Positions 1 to 10,100 of a DNA stretch of 64,000 nt are shown one piece after another. The notes under the pieces were generated by a model. That model searched no databases and was not told the origin of the DNA. It saw only the letters and a list, made by a program, of their open reading frames with translations. The position numbers and the translations under genes were made by a program. The stretch is from Guillardia theta CCMP2712. Its lineage: Eukaryota; Cryptophyceae; Pyrenomonadales; Geminigeraceae. Location of the stretch: the NCBI RefSeq assembly GCF_000315625.1, contig NW_005434667.1, positions 611,061-675,060 on the forward strand. The letters are read 5' to 3'. The number at the start of each line of letters is the position of its first letter. Position 1 is the first letter of the stretch.

Positions 1-155
1 GATGATGATGGTGGTGGTGGTGGTGGTAGTGGTAGCGGTGGTGGTGGTAGTGGTAGCGGTAGCGGTGGTGGTGGTGGTGGTGGTGGTGGTGGTGGTGGTG
101 GTGGTGGTGGTGGTGGTGGTGGTGGTGGTAGTGGTAGAGGAGGAGGAGGAGGAAG
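1..155. repeat. (GGT)n trinucleotide tract at left edge
   Basis: An almost pure GGT/GGTA tract that passes into GGA repeats. Open frames through it are runs of Val or Gly and are not convincing protein. The window edge cuts it, so its full length is unknown. Confidence 0.9.
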
Positions 156-1174
156 CACCTGTGTCCGTATCCTCATCTTCATCCCAGCACTCTTCGCCAT
201 GTTCGCTTGCATCTTAGCCAGAGGAACGAGGCATTCGTATCTCGTGACCGACCTTGCCAAGTCACCGTCAGTTGATCACCGCAGGCCCCGATCCTCACCC
301 TGCTCCTCCTCGCTCCGCCATCATCCCGTACAGCCCGTGACCCTGCGCACAAGCCTCACATGAACCGAGGGGGCCCAAGTTCCCGGACGTACAGCTCCAA
401 GATCAGCGACGGCGATCGACCCATCAGCCCCTGCCCTCTGGATCGCCCTAAGATGAAGGAGTCAGGGAGCGAGGACCTCGTCTCCCCCACATGCCTGGTG
501 ATCGCTTCCTTGATAGCCGTCGTCCTCTCCTCGTTCATTAACGCTGCGAAGTGCCAGCTACCAGAAGTTTCAGTTGTAAGACGAACATGCTACACGCCAT
601 GCTCACCGATCTGGCCCGAACGCCTTCAGAAGCGCCCATTTCAAGATCAGCCCTCGCGCTCTGTTCGAGAAACATCATGACCGAATTTCCAGGCCCTCCT
701 CATCTGAACCCTTTCCCTGCTTGATCCTGCTACAATCACTGCTAGTGGTCAATCTCTTTCCCTTTGCAAGTTTCCTCCTTTCTCACCATCCTCATTCCTA
801 ATCACATCGATCAAAACCACCTTACAACTTCCCACATGAAAATCATCATGACCTCCAAACTGCGGTCTCTCTCTCCACCCCAGGAGAGTGAAGAATCTCA
901 GTTGACCCGAACCGCTCGTGCTACTTTCGCATCGACATGGTCCTCATCATCTCAATCCTCGTCATCATGTCCATCGTTGTTGATGTCATCTTCATCTTCA
1001 CCACCGCCACCATCGCCCTCATCGCATCACCTTCCCCCGCCTCGTCGCTTCCCAGGGCTGGGATCCTGCATTTCTCGTTTCTGAAACTTTACTCAACAAC
1101 TGTAAAGCTCTTTTTTTGTTTGAGAATGAGGGGGATGACACGACCCGTGCGGAAGTTAACGTCATCCAATTGCA
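156..1174. other. Unassigned region; possible 3' exons of a membrane protein
   Basis: No gene could be closed here. Two plus-strand stretches have a membrane-segment look: about 165-225 (VRILIFIPALFAMFACILA) and about 475-545 (LVIASLIAVVLSSF). They lie in different frames without clear splice sites between them. They could be the last exons of a gene that starts outside the window. From 700 to 1080 the sequence is C/T-rich with no coding signal that I trust. Confidence 0.3.
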
Positions 1175-2217
1175 ATGGCGGGGGCGCGATGGCTGGTGCC
1201 GCTGCTGGCCGTGGCGGTGATGGTGAACGCAGAGGGAGGAGAGAAATCGTTTGTGAAGGTGAACAAACATGCTTGCGTGCGCTCCCTTCCGTCCATGAGA
1301 CGAATTTACGGCCGTTGGGCTAACACTCGTACTCCTTCTCCCTTCCTCAGGTTCTGACCGACAGCACCTTCGAGCACGACACACAGTCGGTCACCGGGGC
1401 GACCACAGGCGACTGGTTCGTCGAGTTCTATGCTCCTTGGGTGAGCCTTCTTGGTCGCCACTTCGCCCCATGGATGCGGTGACGTGTCCGACGCAGTGCG
1501 GACATTGCAAGTCGTTGACCCCCACGTGGGAGAGCTTGGCACAGAAGCTCAACGAGGAGAAGGAGGCAGGAGACGTTACTCCCATCATCGCCAAGGTCGA
1601 TGGAACCGTGAGCCCCAAGCTCCAAGGTCGATGTCACTGTGGCAGCTGTGGAGAAGTTTTGAAGTTCGTACAGAGAGGTTCCAGATCAGAGGATTTCCAA
1701 CTCTCAAGATGTTTAGCAAGGGAAAGATGTACGACTACATGGGGTAAGATCGGTTCACTTCCTCATCTACAATCTCAAGCTTTGTCGTTGCTCTCGTCTT
1801 CATCGGCTCTTCATCCTCTCCAGAATTTCTGCCAGCGGTTTCACTGATTTTCAAGCTAGGCCCCGCGACCTTGACAGCTTGTACGCCTTTGCCAAGGGAG
1901 GCTTCAAGAAAGAGACAGGGGCGCCTGTTCCCAAGGGGTGGGTGCTGTTACCCGCAGCGATGACGGGCCATTGATGCTCTATGCGCAGATGGGACGAGAT
2001 GAGTTTGTTTGACAAGGCCAGCCACCTCTACATGGTCACCATCCACCGCGATATGGAGAGGTGGTTGACGAGATCGCCTTGGGGGCTACTGATGTTTGCA
2101 TGCAGCATTTGGGAGTACCACAAGGCAGCTTTTTTCACCGGGCTTGGGTTTTCATTCTTCTGTGGAATGCTCCTCGGATATTTCTTGAAGAGGAGCCCAA
2201 AGGCTAAACGAGAGTGA
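1175..2217 (+). CDS. TMX-like transmembrane protein disulfide isomerase
   Basis: I assemble six exons: 1175-1258, 1351-1440, 1497-1607, 1646-1743, 1860-1937, 1989-2217. All phases close, giving 229 aa. The order is a signal peptide (residues 1-19, MAGARWLVPLLAVAVMVNA), one thioredoxin domain with the active site WCGHCK split across the exon 2/3 junction, the following KVDGT and IRGFPTLKMF strands, a GPRDLDSLYAFA helix, then a hydrophobic segment (about residues 185-215) and a basic tail KRSPKAKRE. This is the layout of TMX-type ER oxidoreductases, which form or isomerise disulfides in secretory proteins. Intron 3 is only 38 nt and intron 5 is 51 nt. The family assignment is firm; the exact subfamily is not. 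Confidence 0.85.
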
Positions 2218-2515
2218 TTGGGCCAACCCCGAGGAGACCTGTTCTCAGATGCAATGTCTCTCAAGAATGATAGTACAATGTCCTCAACAAATCCTCTGGT
2301 CCTCAACAAATCCTCTGGTCCTCAACAAATCCTCTGGTTGTGGGACAATGACATGGGCTTAGAATTGACCAGATTAAGTATGAAGCTTCACTATTTCAAT
2401 GCATATTTGATCAGAAACTTAGGGAGTTACCAATCTCGTGTTCCTTTCTGTCTGATTTTCAGCGACTCGAATTAACTATACAACATTCATCAGTTGACTC
2501 ATAAGAACAGCTGCC

Positions 2516-3506
2516 CTAGGTTGGGTATGTGAAAGCTCCTCGTCCCTTCTTCTTCACTGCAGAAGGTTTCGAGCTTGATTGCTCGACTTTCATTTCATCA
2601 TCATCTGCTCCCCCATCCTTGGATTGGAAAACACCTGCTTTGTGAAGCAATCTCCCCGTAGCACTGCCAATCTGCTTGGACAGCACTTTCTTATTCCTGC
2701 TATTGGTTGCATGAACAAGGTACGATGCTGGTCTATCAGCATTGACAGTTGCATTGGTGACAATGTCTGACTGACCAGACTTGTAGTACATATCGTTGAC
2801 CCATTTGCCCTCCTCATCAGACTGAGCAGTTTTTTGGTCCACTTGCATCGCTCTTTGAGCAGATTTAGAAACCAGGGCTTTGGGCTTGTTCTTGTTCCCC
2901 GACAGCTTCAACCTCAGATCATTGTTGGCAAGCTGCTTCCCGCTCGCGTTCTTTCCCGCTCCTCCCGCGTTAACTCCAAGTGCTTTTCGCATGGATGCAG
3001 ATAAGAAGCCTTCTTGTTTCTGCAAAACAATGTCAACACGTTTGCAAAAGCATCACGATATAAAACGTCAGCGTAGTTTTGAATAAAAGAAATCAATAAA
3101 ACCGAAACTATCATCGATGCGCGTAAAAAGCAACATTGATTCATGAAACCGTGAAACACTGAATGCTAATTTGTTTAGTGGTGCTCTGGGCAGTTTCACT
3201 GCCCTCCCTGCAATGATTCTATAATACATTCGCACATCGAAAAATCTGCAAAATAATCTCCTCATTGCACGCACGTCAATACACCCAATGCCTTACCGCT
3301 TCACAACAAGTATACAGTTCAACAAGACCACCCCTGACAAGAGACTGTTTGCTCCATCAATGCATCTGTTCGCCTTCCTCGTTTCACACTTTCCTTGTTG
3401 CGCTTTATCTATCTCGATCACAGAAACCTCGATCATGTATCTCTCCGCCGCTTCCTCCTCTTCTCACCTTCCCGCCATTCAGCGTCACTGTGAACCTGGG
3501 CGCCAT
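2516..3506 (-). CDS. Small basic hypothetical protein
   Basis: Two exons, 3468-3506 and 2516-3019, separated by a 448-nt intron, give 180 aa. Exon 1 encodes MAPRFTVTLNGGK and ends at a GTGAG donor. Exon 2 follows a TTTTGCAG acceptor in phase 0. The protein is rich in Lys, Ser and Asn and ends in KKKGRGAFTYPT. No catalytic motif is visible. It is probably disordered and nuclear or RNA-associated, which is inference from composition alone. It is convergent with the TMX-like gene (about 300 nt apart). Confidence 0.6.
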
Positions 3507-3529
3507 GGTCGCAGCGAGGAGCCTTCCCC

Positions 3530-3770
3530 AACCTGTCCCACCCTACCCCCTTTTATTCTCCATTCACAAACCTACCGGTACTTCAAACAGCTCAGATGAC
3601 TTCAAGGGAGGGGTACGTTGTGACTACTACCAATTAACACCCTGGTGTTTTGGACGAGATTTGAGATTACCACCCCTTCGAAGTCCTACTTGATGACCCC
3701 ACCCTGTCCATATGGACCCTCACAGCCGGCGGGGCCCGCGGCCCTGCCAGCCGGGAGGGCGCGTTACTCA
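3530..3770. repeat. C-tract island between divergent genes
   Basis: Spaced CCCCACC/TACCCC motifs, followed by a GC-rich stretch near 3725-3765, lie between the start codons at 3506 (-) and 3998 (+). Similar islands occur at about 21.85-22.95, 27.95-28.13, 35.72-36.06, 48.36-48.40, 53.64-53.70 and 55.43-55.69 kb. Function unknown. Confidence 0.55.
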
Positions 3771-3997
3771 ATCAGTGACTAAAATGATTTGTAAAACTCG
3801 CTACCAGATTTGGAATGAGTGAAATAAATCAGTACAAACACAGGCGGTCAAAACAGGAGCAGAGGAGTAGAAGGCGATGAATGCTAGGGAACTCGAGTAC
3901 GAGACAAGTCCGATCAAAGAACCGCAGGATTGAGAGAGTTTTGCAGTTTCGCTGTGTTTTGATCTTCTTGGACTGACCAACATATGTTTTGCACAGA

Positions 3998-4960
3998 ATG
4001 CAGCCGCAATCTAGAAATGCTTTCCGAGATATCACTAACTCGACCGTCCCCGCCGACTCACATCGATTCACACCGACCAAGAGAATGAGGGATCCGACTA
4101 CAACGGCGCCATGTAACAAAAACCCGAAGGTGCAGTCGTGGGACTTGGAAGTTGAAGCAGGTGATTCGATGCATTGAGGAGGAAGGGAGAACTGACTTAA
4201 TTGTGCTTCATCAACGTCTCAGGAAGAGCAAGAGTTCGATCCAAAGCCGACGCCATCGTCGCTCAGATTGTTTCAGGCCCTTCAAGCAGATATCCAGGGG
4301 CAAGGGAAGGTTGGGAAGTGGAGGAGCAGAATGGGTTGTCCTCTTATGCATCTTCATCTTCAACCATCTACTCCTCTTCCGGCAAGGCATGCAACCGTCA
4401 GGGGCTGTATGGAACGTTCCGGAAGAGGAACGGGAAATCTGTCTTCATCCCTTTCCCGGTCGACCCCAACACCGACACTGCTTGCTCCACAAGAACAGCT
4501 GGATTGGAGTCAGCAGCGTCATCAAGCACAGTAGAGGGATGTGGGGCAGTACCCAGCAGCCATGCAGGTTCGTCGCATCTAACTCGGTGTCAGGACCGAG
4601 AGGAAAGTGAAGGTATGATCCCTTGCTGCCGCTGTTTCAGCGACGTTCTGTAACCCGTCGCTTCCAGCTGCAGCAAGCGAAGTTTCGAGCTCCGAGAGGG
4701 TGAAATCAGCAAGTCAGGAGCTCGTCTGCCACAAGCTCAAGCAGGAACGAACCCTCCTCAAGAGCTCCGTCTCTGAGGCCTTGGACCAGATCGTTGCTAT
4801 AGCATCAGCATCTGCCCCACAGAAGAAGCACTGTCAGACCGCCCAAAGTTGTGAGGCAGAGGATATAGCTCTTGATCCCGGCAGAACAGGAGCCACTGGT
4901 TTACTCTCCTCCTCCTCAACCGTCACCACCTACTCTTCTTCGAAGCACATCTTCCCGTAG
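3998..4960 (+). CDS. Hypothetical protein, Ser-rich
   Basis: Exons 3998-4160, 4223-4612 and 4668-4960 join in phase to give 281 aa; introns are 62 and 55 nt with GTGATT and GTATGA donors. The N-terminus contains RNAFRDITN, which resembles short motifs in some cell-cycle regulators; this is weak evidence. A Ser/Thr/Tyr-rich phrase occurs twice, near residue 95 (SSSSTIYSSS) and near the C-terminus (SSSSTVTTYSSS), so there may be an internal repeat. A helical segment lies between (about residues 195-225). I recognise no domain. Confidence 0.6.
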
Positions 4961-4984
4961 TCGCTGGACGATGAAAAGCAGTCA

Positions 4985-5145
4985 ACTCCGCGCCTCAACA
5001 GGAATAGCCGAGGGATTGCTGTTTGCATACGTCTGTGGACGACGATTGAGGCTGAGCCGTCAGCAGGTGTGTGTTGTATTGGAATGGGAAAGTGTGGATA
5101 GTGTGTGCATGAACGATGAGCTGGAGACTTTGTGATAGTGGAGGC
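4985..5145 (-). pseudogene. Decayed copy of fucosyltransferase C-terminal exons
   Basis: The reverse strand resembles the fucosyltransferase exons at 6185-6240 and 5914-6053. One part reads LQLIVHA where the functional gene reads LELVVQA. The next reads TPADGSASIVVH where the gene reads TPADGSAFIIVH. The spacing is shorter than in the intact gene, the frames do not join, and the copy stops after the shared part. It looks like a partial tandem duplicate left directly after the stop codon of the gene at 3998-4960. Confidence 0.6.
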
Positions 5146-5787
5146 GCAAGAAAATGAGAGAAGCTAGGCAAGGCGAAGAGGGGGGAAGGCGAGGCGGCCA
5201 AAGATTTGGGCTAAGTTGAAACTGGCTGTTATGTCCAATAGAACTTTGGAAGCACCTACTGTTGTCTGTCAAGACAAAATGTTATCCCTCCAGTACAAAA
5301 TGTTGTTATGATCCATCTGTTGGTGGTGGAGGTATAGCAGATTTTTTACTGTCCACAGGGTGATGTATGTAACTCCTTGTTGTGGGTTAAACAGTCAAAT
5401 ATATAACACACGAAAGCATCTGCGCCATCATTACAAGGCAGTTGGGTCTTTCACTCCTCCGATCTATTGATAATGGAGGATGGGACGAGAATTTCTCTCC
5501 CTACTGTGAACACCTTGCGTGTGCTGCAGGCGAGCAGGGGCAGGGGCAGGAGGAAGGAAAATGGAGAGCAGGACTTGCAGGAGGATGAGGGAGCTTGCTG
5601 TCTGTACTCTACACGCACAGGAGAGCTGTGAAGGTGCAGGTCGAGGGTCTTGACGTGAGGAAGGAGTAGGTCAAAAGAGGAGACGCTGCTGTTACATAGA
5701 CTACTGCCTCCTCCCCTCCCTCTCCTCCTCTCCATCTCCTCCCTCTTTCCCCCTCCCTCTCCCCTCTTCCTCAGAGTCTCCTCCCGC
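5146..5787. other. 3' intergenic region
   Basis: No gene found. A minus-strand open frame at 5451-5735 is arginine/serine low complexity with no supporting splice context. The stretch separates the fucosyltransferase stop (5788) from the relic copy. Confidence 0.4.
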
Positions 5788-8700
5788 TCACTGTATGGTC
5801 ACCTCCTCCTCAGCCTCAGCGAGCAGCCGCTTGCTGTGGGAGACGAGCCTGACTGCTATGCGGTAACTGAGGGAGGTGTCAGCTGGGAGGCAGCTGGTCA
5901 GGGAGGGAGCCACCTGCCGGGAGCGAAGCCGCTGAGGCTGATGACCAAGTTGCTGTTCATGGGAATGTCGATGGGGCGGAGGAAGGGCTCGGGCATCCTG
6001 CTGTGGACGATGATGAAGGCTGAGCCGTCGGCGGGGGTGGAAAAGCTGGGCGCCTGCAAGGAGGAGGAGGAGGGTGAAGGGAGAGAGGACGAGGAGCAAG
6101 AGGGAAAAACGAGTCGTCAAGGCGAAGGGAGGGAGGGAGGCGGGAAGGGGACGAGGAGGGAGGAGGAGCAGGAGTCATTGCTACTGTTTCTGCAGAGGAA
6201 GAGGAGATGAGTGCCTGAACGACGAGCTCGAGATTTTCCCCTGTGAGCAGTCAGCAACGGGAAGAGGACTAGAAAGGGGACAGGACAGGACAGGACAGGA
6301 CAGGACAGGACAGGACAGGATAGAGTGAATCAAGGTATTTCCCAACAAGATGAAGCGGGCAGAGGGGGGAGGGAGTCGAGCTTGCAGCAGCAGGAGCGGG
6401 AGGAGGATGTTACTTCGGTGCAACTCAAGGCGGAGCATGACGGGGGCGGAAGATCTCAGGAGCTCCTGCTCCTTCAGGACCCTCTGCTGGTGTCTGTACC
6501 CCTCCTCGCAGATGCGACATGCCCCCACCGAGTTGTACCGATGGTGATCCTTGGCCCTCAGCGAGTGGGCCTTGAAGCACCTGCTCTTGTTTTTCAGCCC
6601 CATCCTCTTCCTCCTCTTCCTCCTCCTCCTCTCTTCTCCTCCATCCTCCTCCTTCTTCTCCTTCTCCTTCTCCTCCTCCTGATACTGCTCTCTCCTCCAC
6701 CTCTCTCCTCCTCTTCCTCTGACTTGCCTCCCCCATACCTCTCATCACTGCTCGTTCTAATTCCTGTCCGACCTTCCATCGATCACTTGCACACCCTCCA
6801 CAGCAATCTGTCCTACTCCTCCTCTCTTATTTCTATCCTCCTCTCTCCTCCCCCTCTCTCCTCCTCGCTGCTCTCTCCTCCTCTCTCTCAGTCTCTCACC
6901 TCGAACGAGGATCCAAGATGCTCACGCCGGTCCCGTCCAGACCTCCTGCATGCTGAGAGGACCGTAGAGTAAGTGGCCCCTCCCCTCTCTACGTCCGCCG
7001 CTCGCCTGACAGAAGGGGGAAGAGCGAGGAGGATGAGCTGACGGGTCGACGACTTCGAGCTGAGGGAAGGGAACTTGCGATCCCTGGGTGACCAAGTGAG
7101 GGAGCAAGGAGGAGGCAAGCGAAGAACTCGGGAGATTGGAAAAAGAGGAGGAGGAAGATGAGGGGAGGGAGGGAGGGAGGGAGGGAAATGCAAAAATTCG
7201 TCTGTGCGACATGGCGAAGGATCAAGGGAAGCGATGGGAAGGGAGGAAGGGGAGGGAGGAAGGGGAGGGAGGAAGGGAAGGGAGGAAGGGGAGAGAGGAA
7301 GGGAAGAGAGGAAGGGAAGGGAGGACCTTTTCGCCTCCTGGTGCATAGAAAGAACAGTTCGACGCATGCAAGTAACCAGGGGAAAGTTCAACAGCCTGAG
7401 GGCGAGAAGAAGAGAGGCCGAGAAGGGAAGGGAAGGGAAGGGAAGGGAAGGGAAGGGAAGGGAAGGGAAGGGAAGGGAAGGGAAGGGAAGGGAAGAGGAG
7501 GAAAGAAGACAGAATAAATCAGTCAAATAAGCTCAGCCGAGACAAGAAGCGTAAGAAAGACAACGGACGGAGCACGGAGCAGGTTCAGTAGAGACGGGAG
7601 GAGGCCCAGCACTCACAGGGTCCTTGAAGCGAAGAAATTGATTAAACGCTGTCTGGTTTTCATCAAGATATCTGAGACGTCGTCATGGCAGAGACAGGCC
7701 AGTGCCGGAGAAGGAGGATGAGGAGGAAGAGGGGGAGCAAGACGACGACGACGACGACGAGGAGGAGGAGGAGGAGGAGGAGGAGGAGGAGGAGGATCCT
7801 TTACCGGAGGTAGGCAGCAAGAGCAGGAACTGAATCGAAATCGTCGAGAAGGAGGAAGGAGCGAGGGGAAGGAGCGAAGTCGTCAACGTTTGGAGCTCCC
7901 TTGTAGATGGGGATCGCTCCTGCTATCCACGCGTTGAAGATCCTCTCAGTGACCTGTGGCCAGATGAGGAGGAGATCGACGTGGAGGAGAATGGAAGGAG
8001 CAGGACCAGAAGGACGAGGAGGCAGAAGGACGAGGAGAGAAGCAGGACGAGAAGAGCAGGCGAAGAGTGAGGACGTGAAGGTTGGTGCGGACGAGGAAGA
8101 GATCGAGAGGGAGTGGGGAATGGCAGAGCAAGGGGCACGAGCAAGGTCCTCACGAAGTCATGGTGGATGGAGTTCTCGAAGGCGATGAAGAACTTGTAAC
8201 GGGAGATAAGCTCCACCGTCGTCATCCTCTCCCTGCCATGGCACTCTCAGCTGCTCCCCGCTGTTGCCTCGCAGCCTCACGGGATGTCGCCATTGTTCAG
8301 GCACCTGCCCAGGCTGTCGACTGGGACCTGACAAGTCGGCAAGTTCAGCTTCCTCCTCGTCTCCCTCGTCTCTCTCCTCCTCCACCACCAGCTCTTCCTC
8401 TCCTTCATTCTCCTCCTCCTCCTCCTGCACATGCTCTCACATGCTCCATCAGCTCCCTGACAATGTCGTCCCTCCAGCTCACACAGTTGCTCTGCAGGTA
8501 CCTGAACCAACTCTCAGCCTCCTGCTCGACCTCTCCTGCTCCTCACAGGGCAAACCCAAACTTCTTCTCTGCGGTCGGACGGCGGATGACGTCGCTGTCT
8601 CTGCAAACAACGAAGCTCTGAGCCCCCAGCCCTCGCACCTCCCCCCCCTCCCAACAGCACATGAGTTGAGCCCCGCACGTCTCTTCTCCTCCCTCGTCTT

Positions 8701-9542
8701 TGAACATCTCCTCTCCCCGTCGCCTCCTCTCCCCTCCCGCCATCTCCAGTTTCTTCACCTCGGCGCGAACGTCATCGGGACATCGGAGAACATCCTGGTC
8801 GAGAGCTCCACCTCGAACTGCTTCATGTACTCCTCCCTCTCCATCTGCTCTGCTCCTCACCCACTGCTCCCTCCCCCCACTGCCTCATCCTACCTCCGGG
8901 TAGTTCACCGCTGACTCTAGAGAGAAGTATCCCCAGATTTGCCAGCTGGGCAGCAGCCCGGTCAGCCCTTGCGCGCTGGCAGAAGAGAAACTCACGGGGG
9001 CCTGTGGTGAAGGATGAGCATGCAGTGGGGGAGAAGAGCGGCAAGACGAACTTGGCGAAGGACGGGGGAGGTTGGAAGTTCGTCGTCGCCAGCAGCATGT
9101 CCGCCTGTGGAGAGCAAGCACTCATCTCCTACCTCGCTCCCTCCCTCGCTCCCTCCCTCACCTCCTCCACGCATTTTTCGTTGGAGTACTCAGGCAGCTT
9201 CAAGAACAGGCATGGGACCGAGCATGACGCGACCTCCTCCTCGTCGAACCCCTGAGCATCGAACCACTTGATCAAGGTCGCCACCACGAACGGCCTCCGC
9301 TCCATCGACTCAGGTGAAGGGAACCCCAAGTTAGCCTCGAGCGAGCACGACAGCGGCCATGGTCCCTCGACGCCGCCGACATCGCCTGCTACCTTGCATT
9401 GACCCTCCATGCAGCTGTTGCGATCGGCCGGCAGGCCATGGCCTTCACCGTTTGTTCCTGCAGTGCTGAAAGATACCAAGAGGAGCAGGCATGAAAAAAC
9501 CGGGAGCAAGAGCCCCTTCAAGCACCCGTGAAACGTTCGCAT
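5788..9542 (-). CDS. GT10 family alpha-1,3-fucosyltransferase
   Basis: Fifteen exons assemble with closed phases: 9162-9542, 9048-9104, 8894-9001, 8759-8844, 8547-8600, 8441-8510, 8281-8327, 8154-8232, 7805-7953, 7617-7671, 6926-6945, 6414-6580, 6185-6240, 5914-6053, 5788-5866 (515 aa). A single N-terminal hydrophobic segment (about residues 9-28) suggests a Golgi type II enzyme. GT10 landmarks follow in order: WGYFSLESAVNYPE, SDVPMTFAP, VPVDSLGRCLNN, RYKFFIAFENSI, VTERIFNAWIAGAIPIY, GAPNVDDFAP, then a CRIC motif. Known members transfer fucose from GDP-fucose to glycans. After CRIC there are about 120 further residues ending in APGSYRIAVRLVSHS, probably a beta-rich domain. The 20-nt exon 6926-6945 is the weakest call; its acceptor could lie further upstream in an extended exon. 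Confidence 0.9.
6279..6322. repeat. (ACAGG)n pentanucleotide
   Basis: About eight copies of ACAGG inside the intron between fucosyltransferase exons at 6185-6240 and 6414-6580. The complementary unit recurs at 40873-40932, in an intron of PUS10. Confidence 0.9.
7240..7500. repeat. Purine-rich GGGAA/GGGAGGAA arrays
   Basis: Two arrays (about 7240-7325 and 7418-7495) of GGGA-type units fill the longest intron of the fucosyltransferase gene (6946-7616). Long open frames on both strands here are repeat translations. Confidence 0.85.
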
Positions 9543-10100
9543 TGACCCCTTCCACCTTCTCCTTCACTATGAGCCATCAAAGCTGTCTTGCCCCTCCATT
9601 CTCCTCCCGAGCCTTCATACCTACTTATCTGGTCTGGTCCTCTCCCTTTTATTCCCCTTCTCTCACCACTGACCCCTCTCCTACTCCATGCCCCACACTT
9701 TCTCCTCCTTCCTCCTTCCTCTTTCCTCCTCCCTCTCTTCTCTCTCCCCTCTCCTCCTCTCTACCTCTCCCCTCTCCCCTCTCCTCCTCTCTCCTCTCTT
9801 CTCCTAAACCGCGCAGTATCTCTCTCCTGCTGTCTCGCTACCCATCCACCATCTCCCTCCCTCGTCCTCCGCCATCGCCGCACCCGATCCTACTTGACTG
9901 GTCGGTCTCCATCGGGCGATCGGGGTGCCCGCATCCCCGCGCAAACAATCAACGGACGTCAACAGAGCTTGAGGCCAAAAATGCGTACGAGCGAGACGGT
10001 GAGGAGGAGGAGGAGGAGGAGGAGGAGGAGGAGGAGGAGGAGGAGGCAGTAAAGAGGGAGGATAATCTGAACTGGACCACAGGACTGGAAGGCGCTGGGG
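9543..10100. other. Divergent intergenic region with CT and GAG tracts
   Basis: Separates the fucosyltransferase start (9542, -) from the EF-hand start (10101, +). It is CT-rich to about 9800 and holds a (GAG)n run at 10001-10046. No gene seen. It must hold the promoters of both neighbours. Confidence 0.5.

Noticed and set aside
3998-4030. Cell-cycle regulator call from RNAFRDITN
   Set aside because: A single short motif without supporting domain; kept only as a remark.
5800-6130. Possible amiloride-sensitive channel (ASC) domain
   Set aside because: The phrase IIVHSRMPEPF first suggested an ASC fold, but exons upstream join it in phase to a clear GT10 enzyme, and no channel motifs or flanking membrane helices are present.
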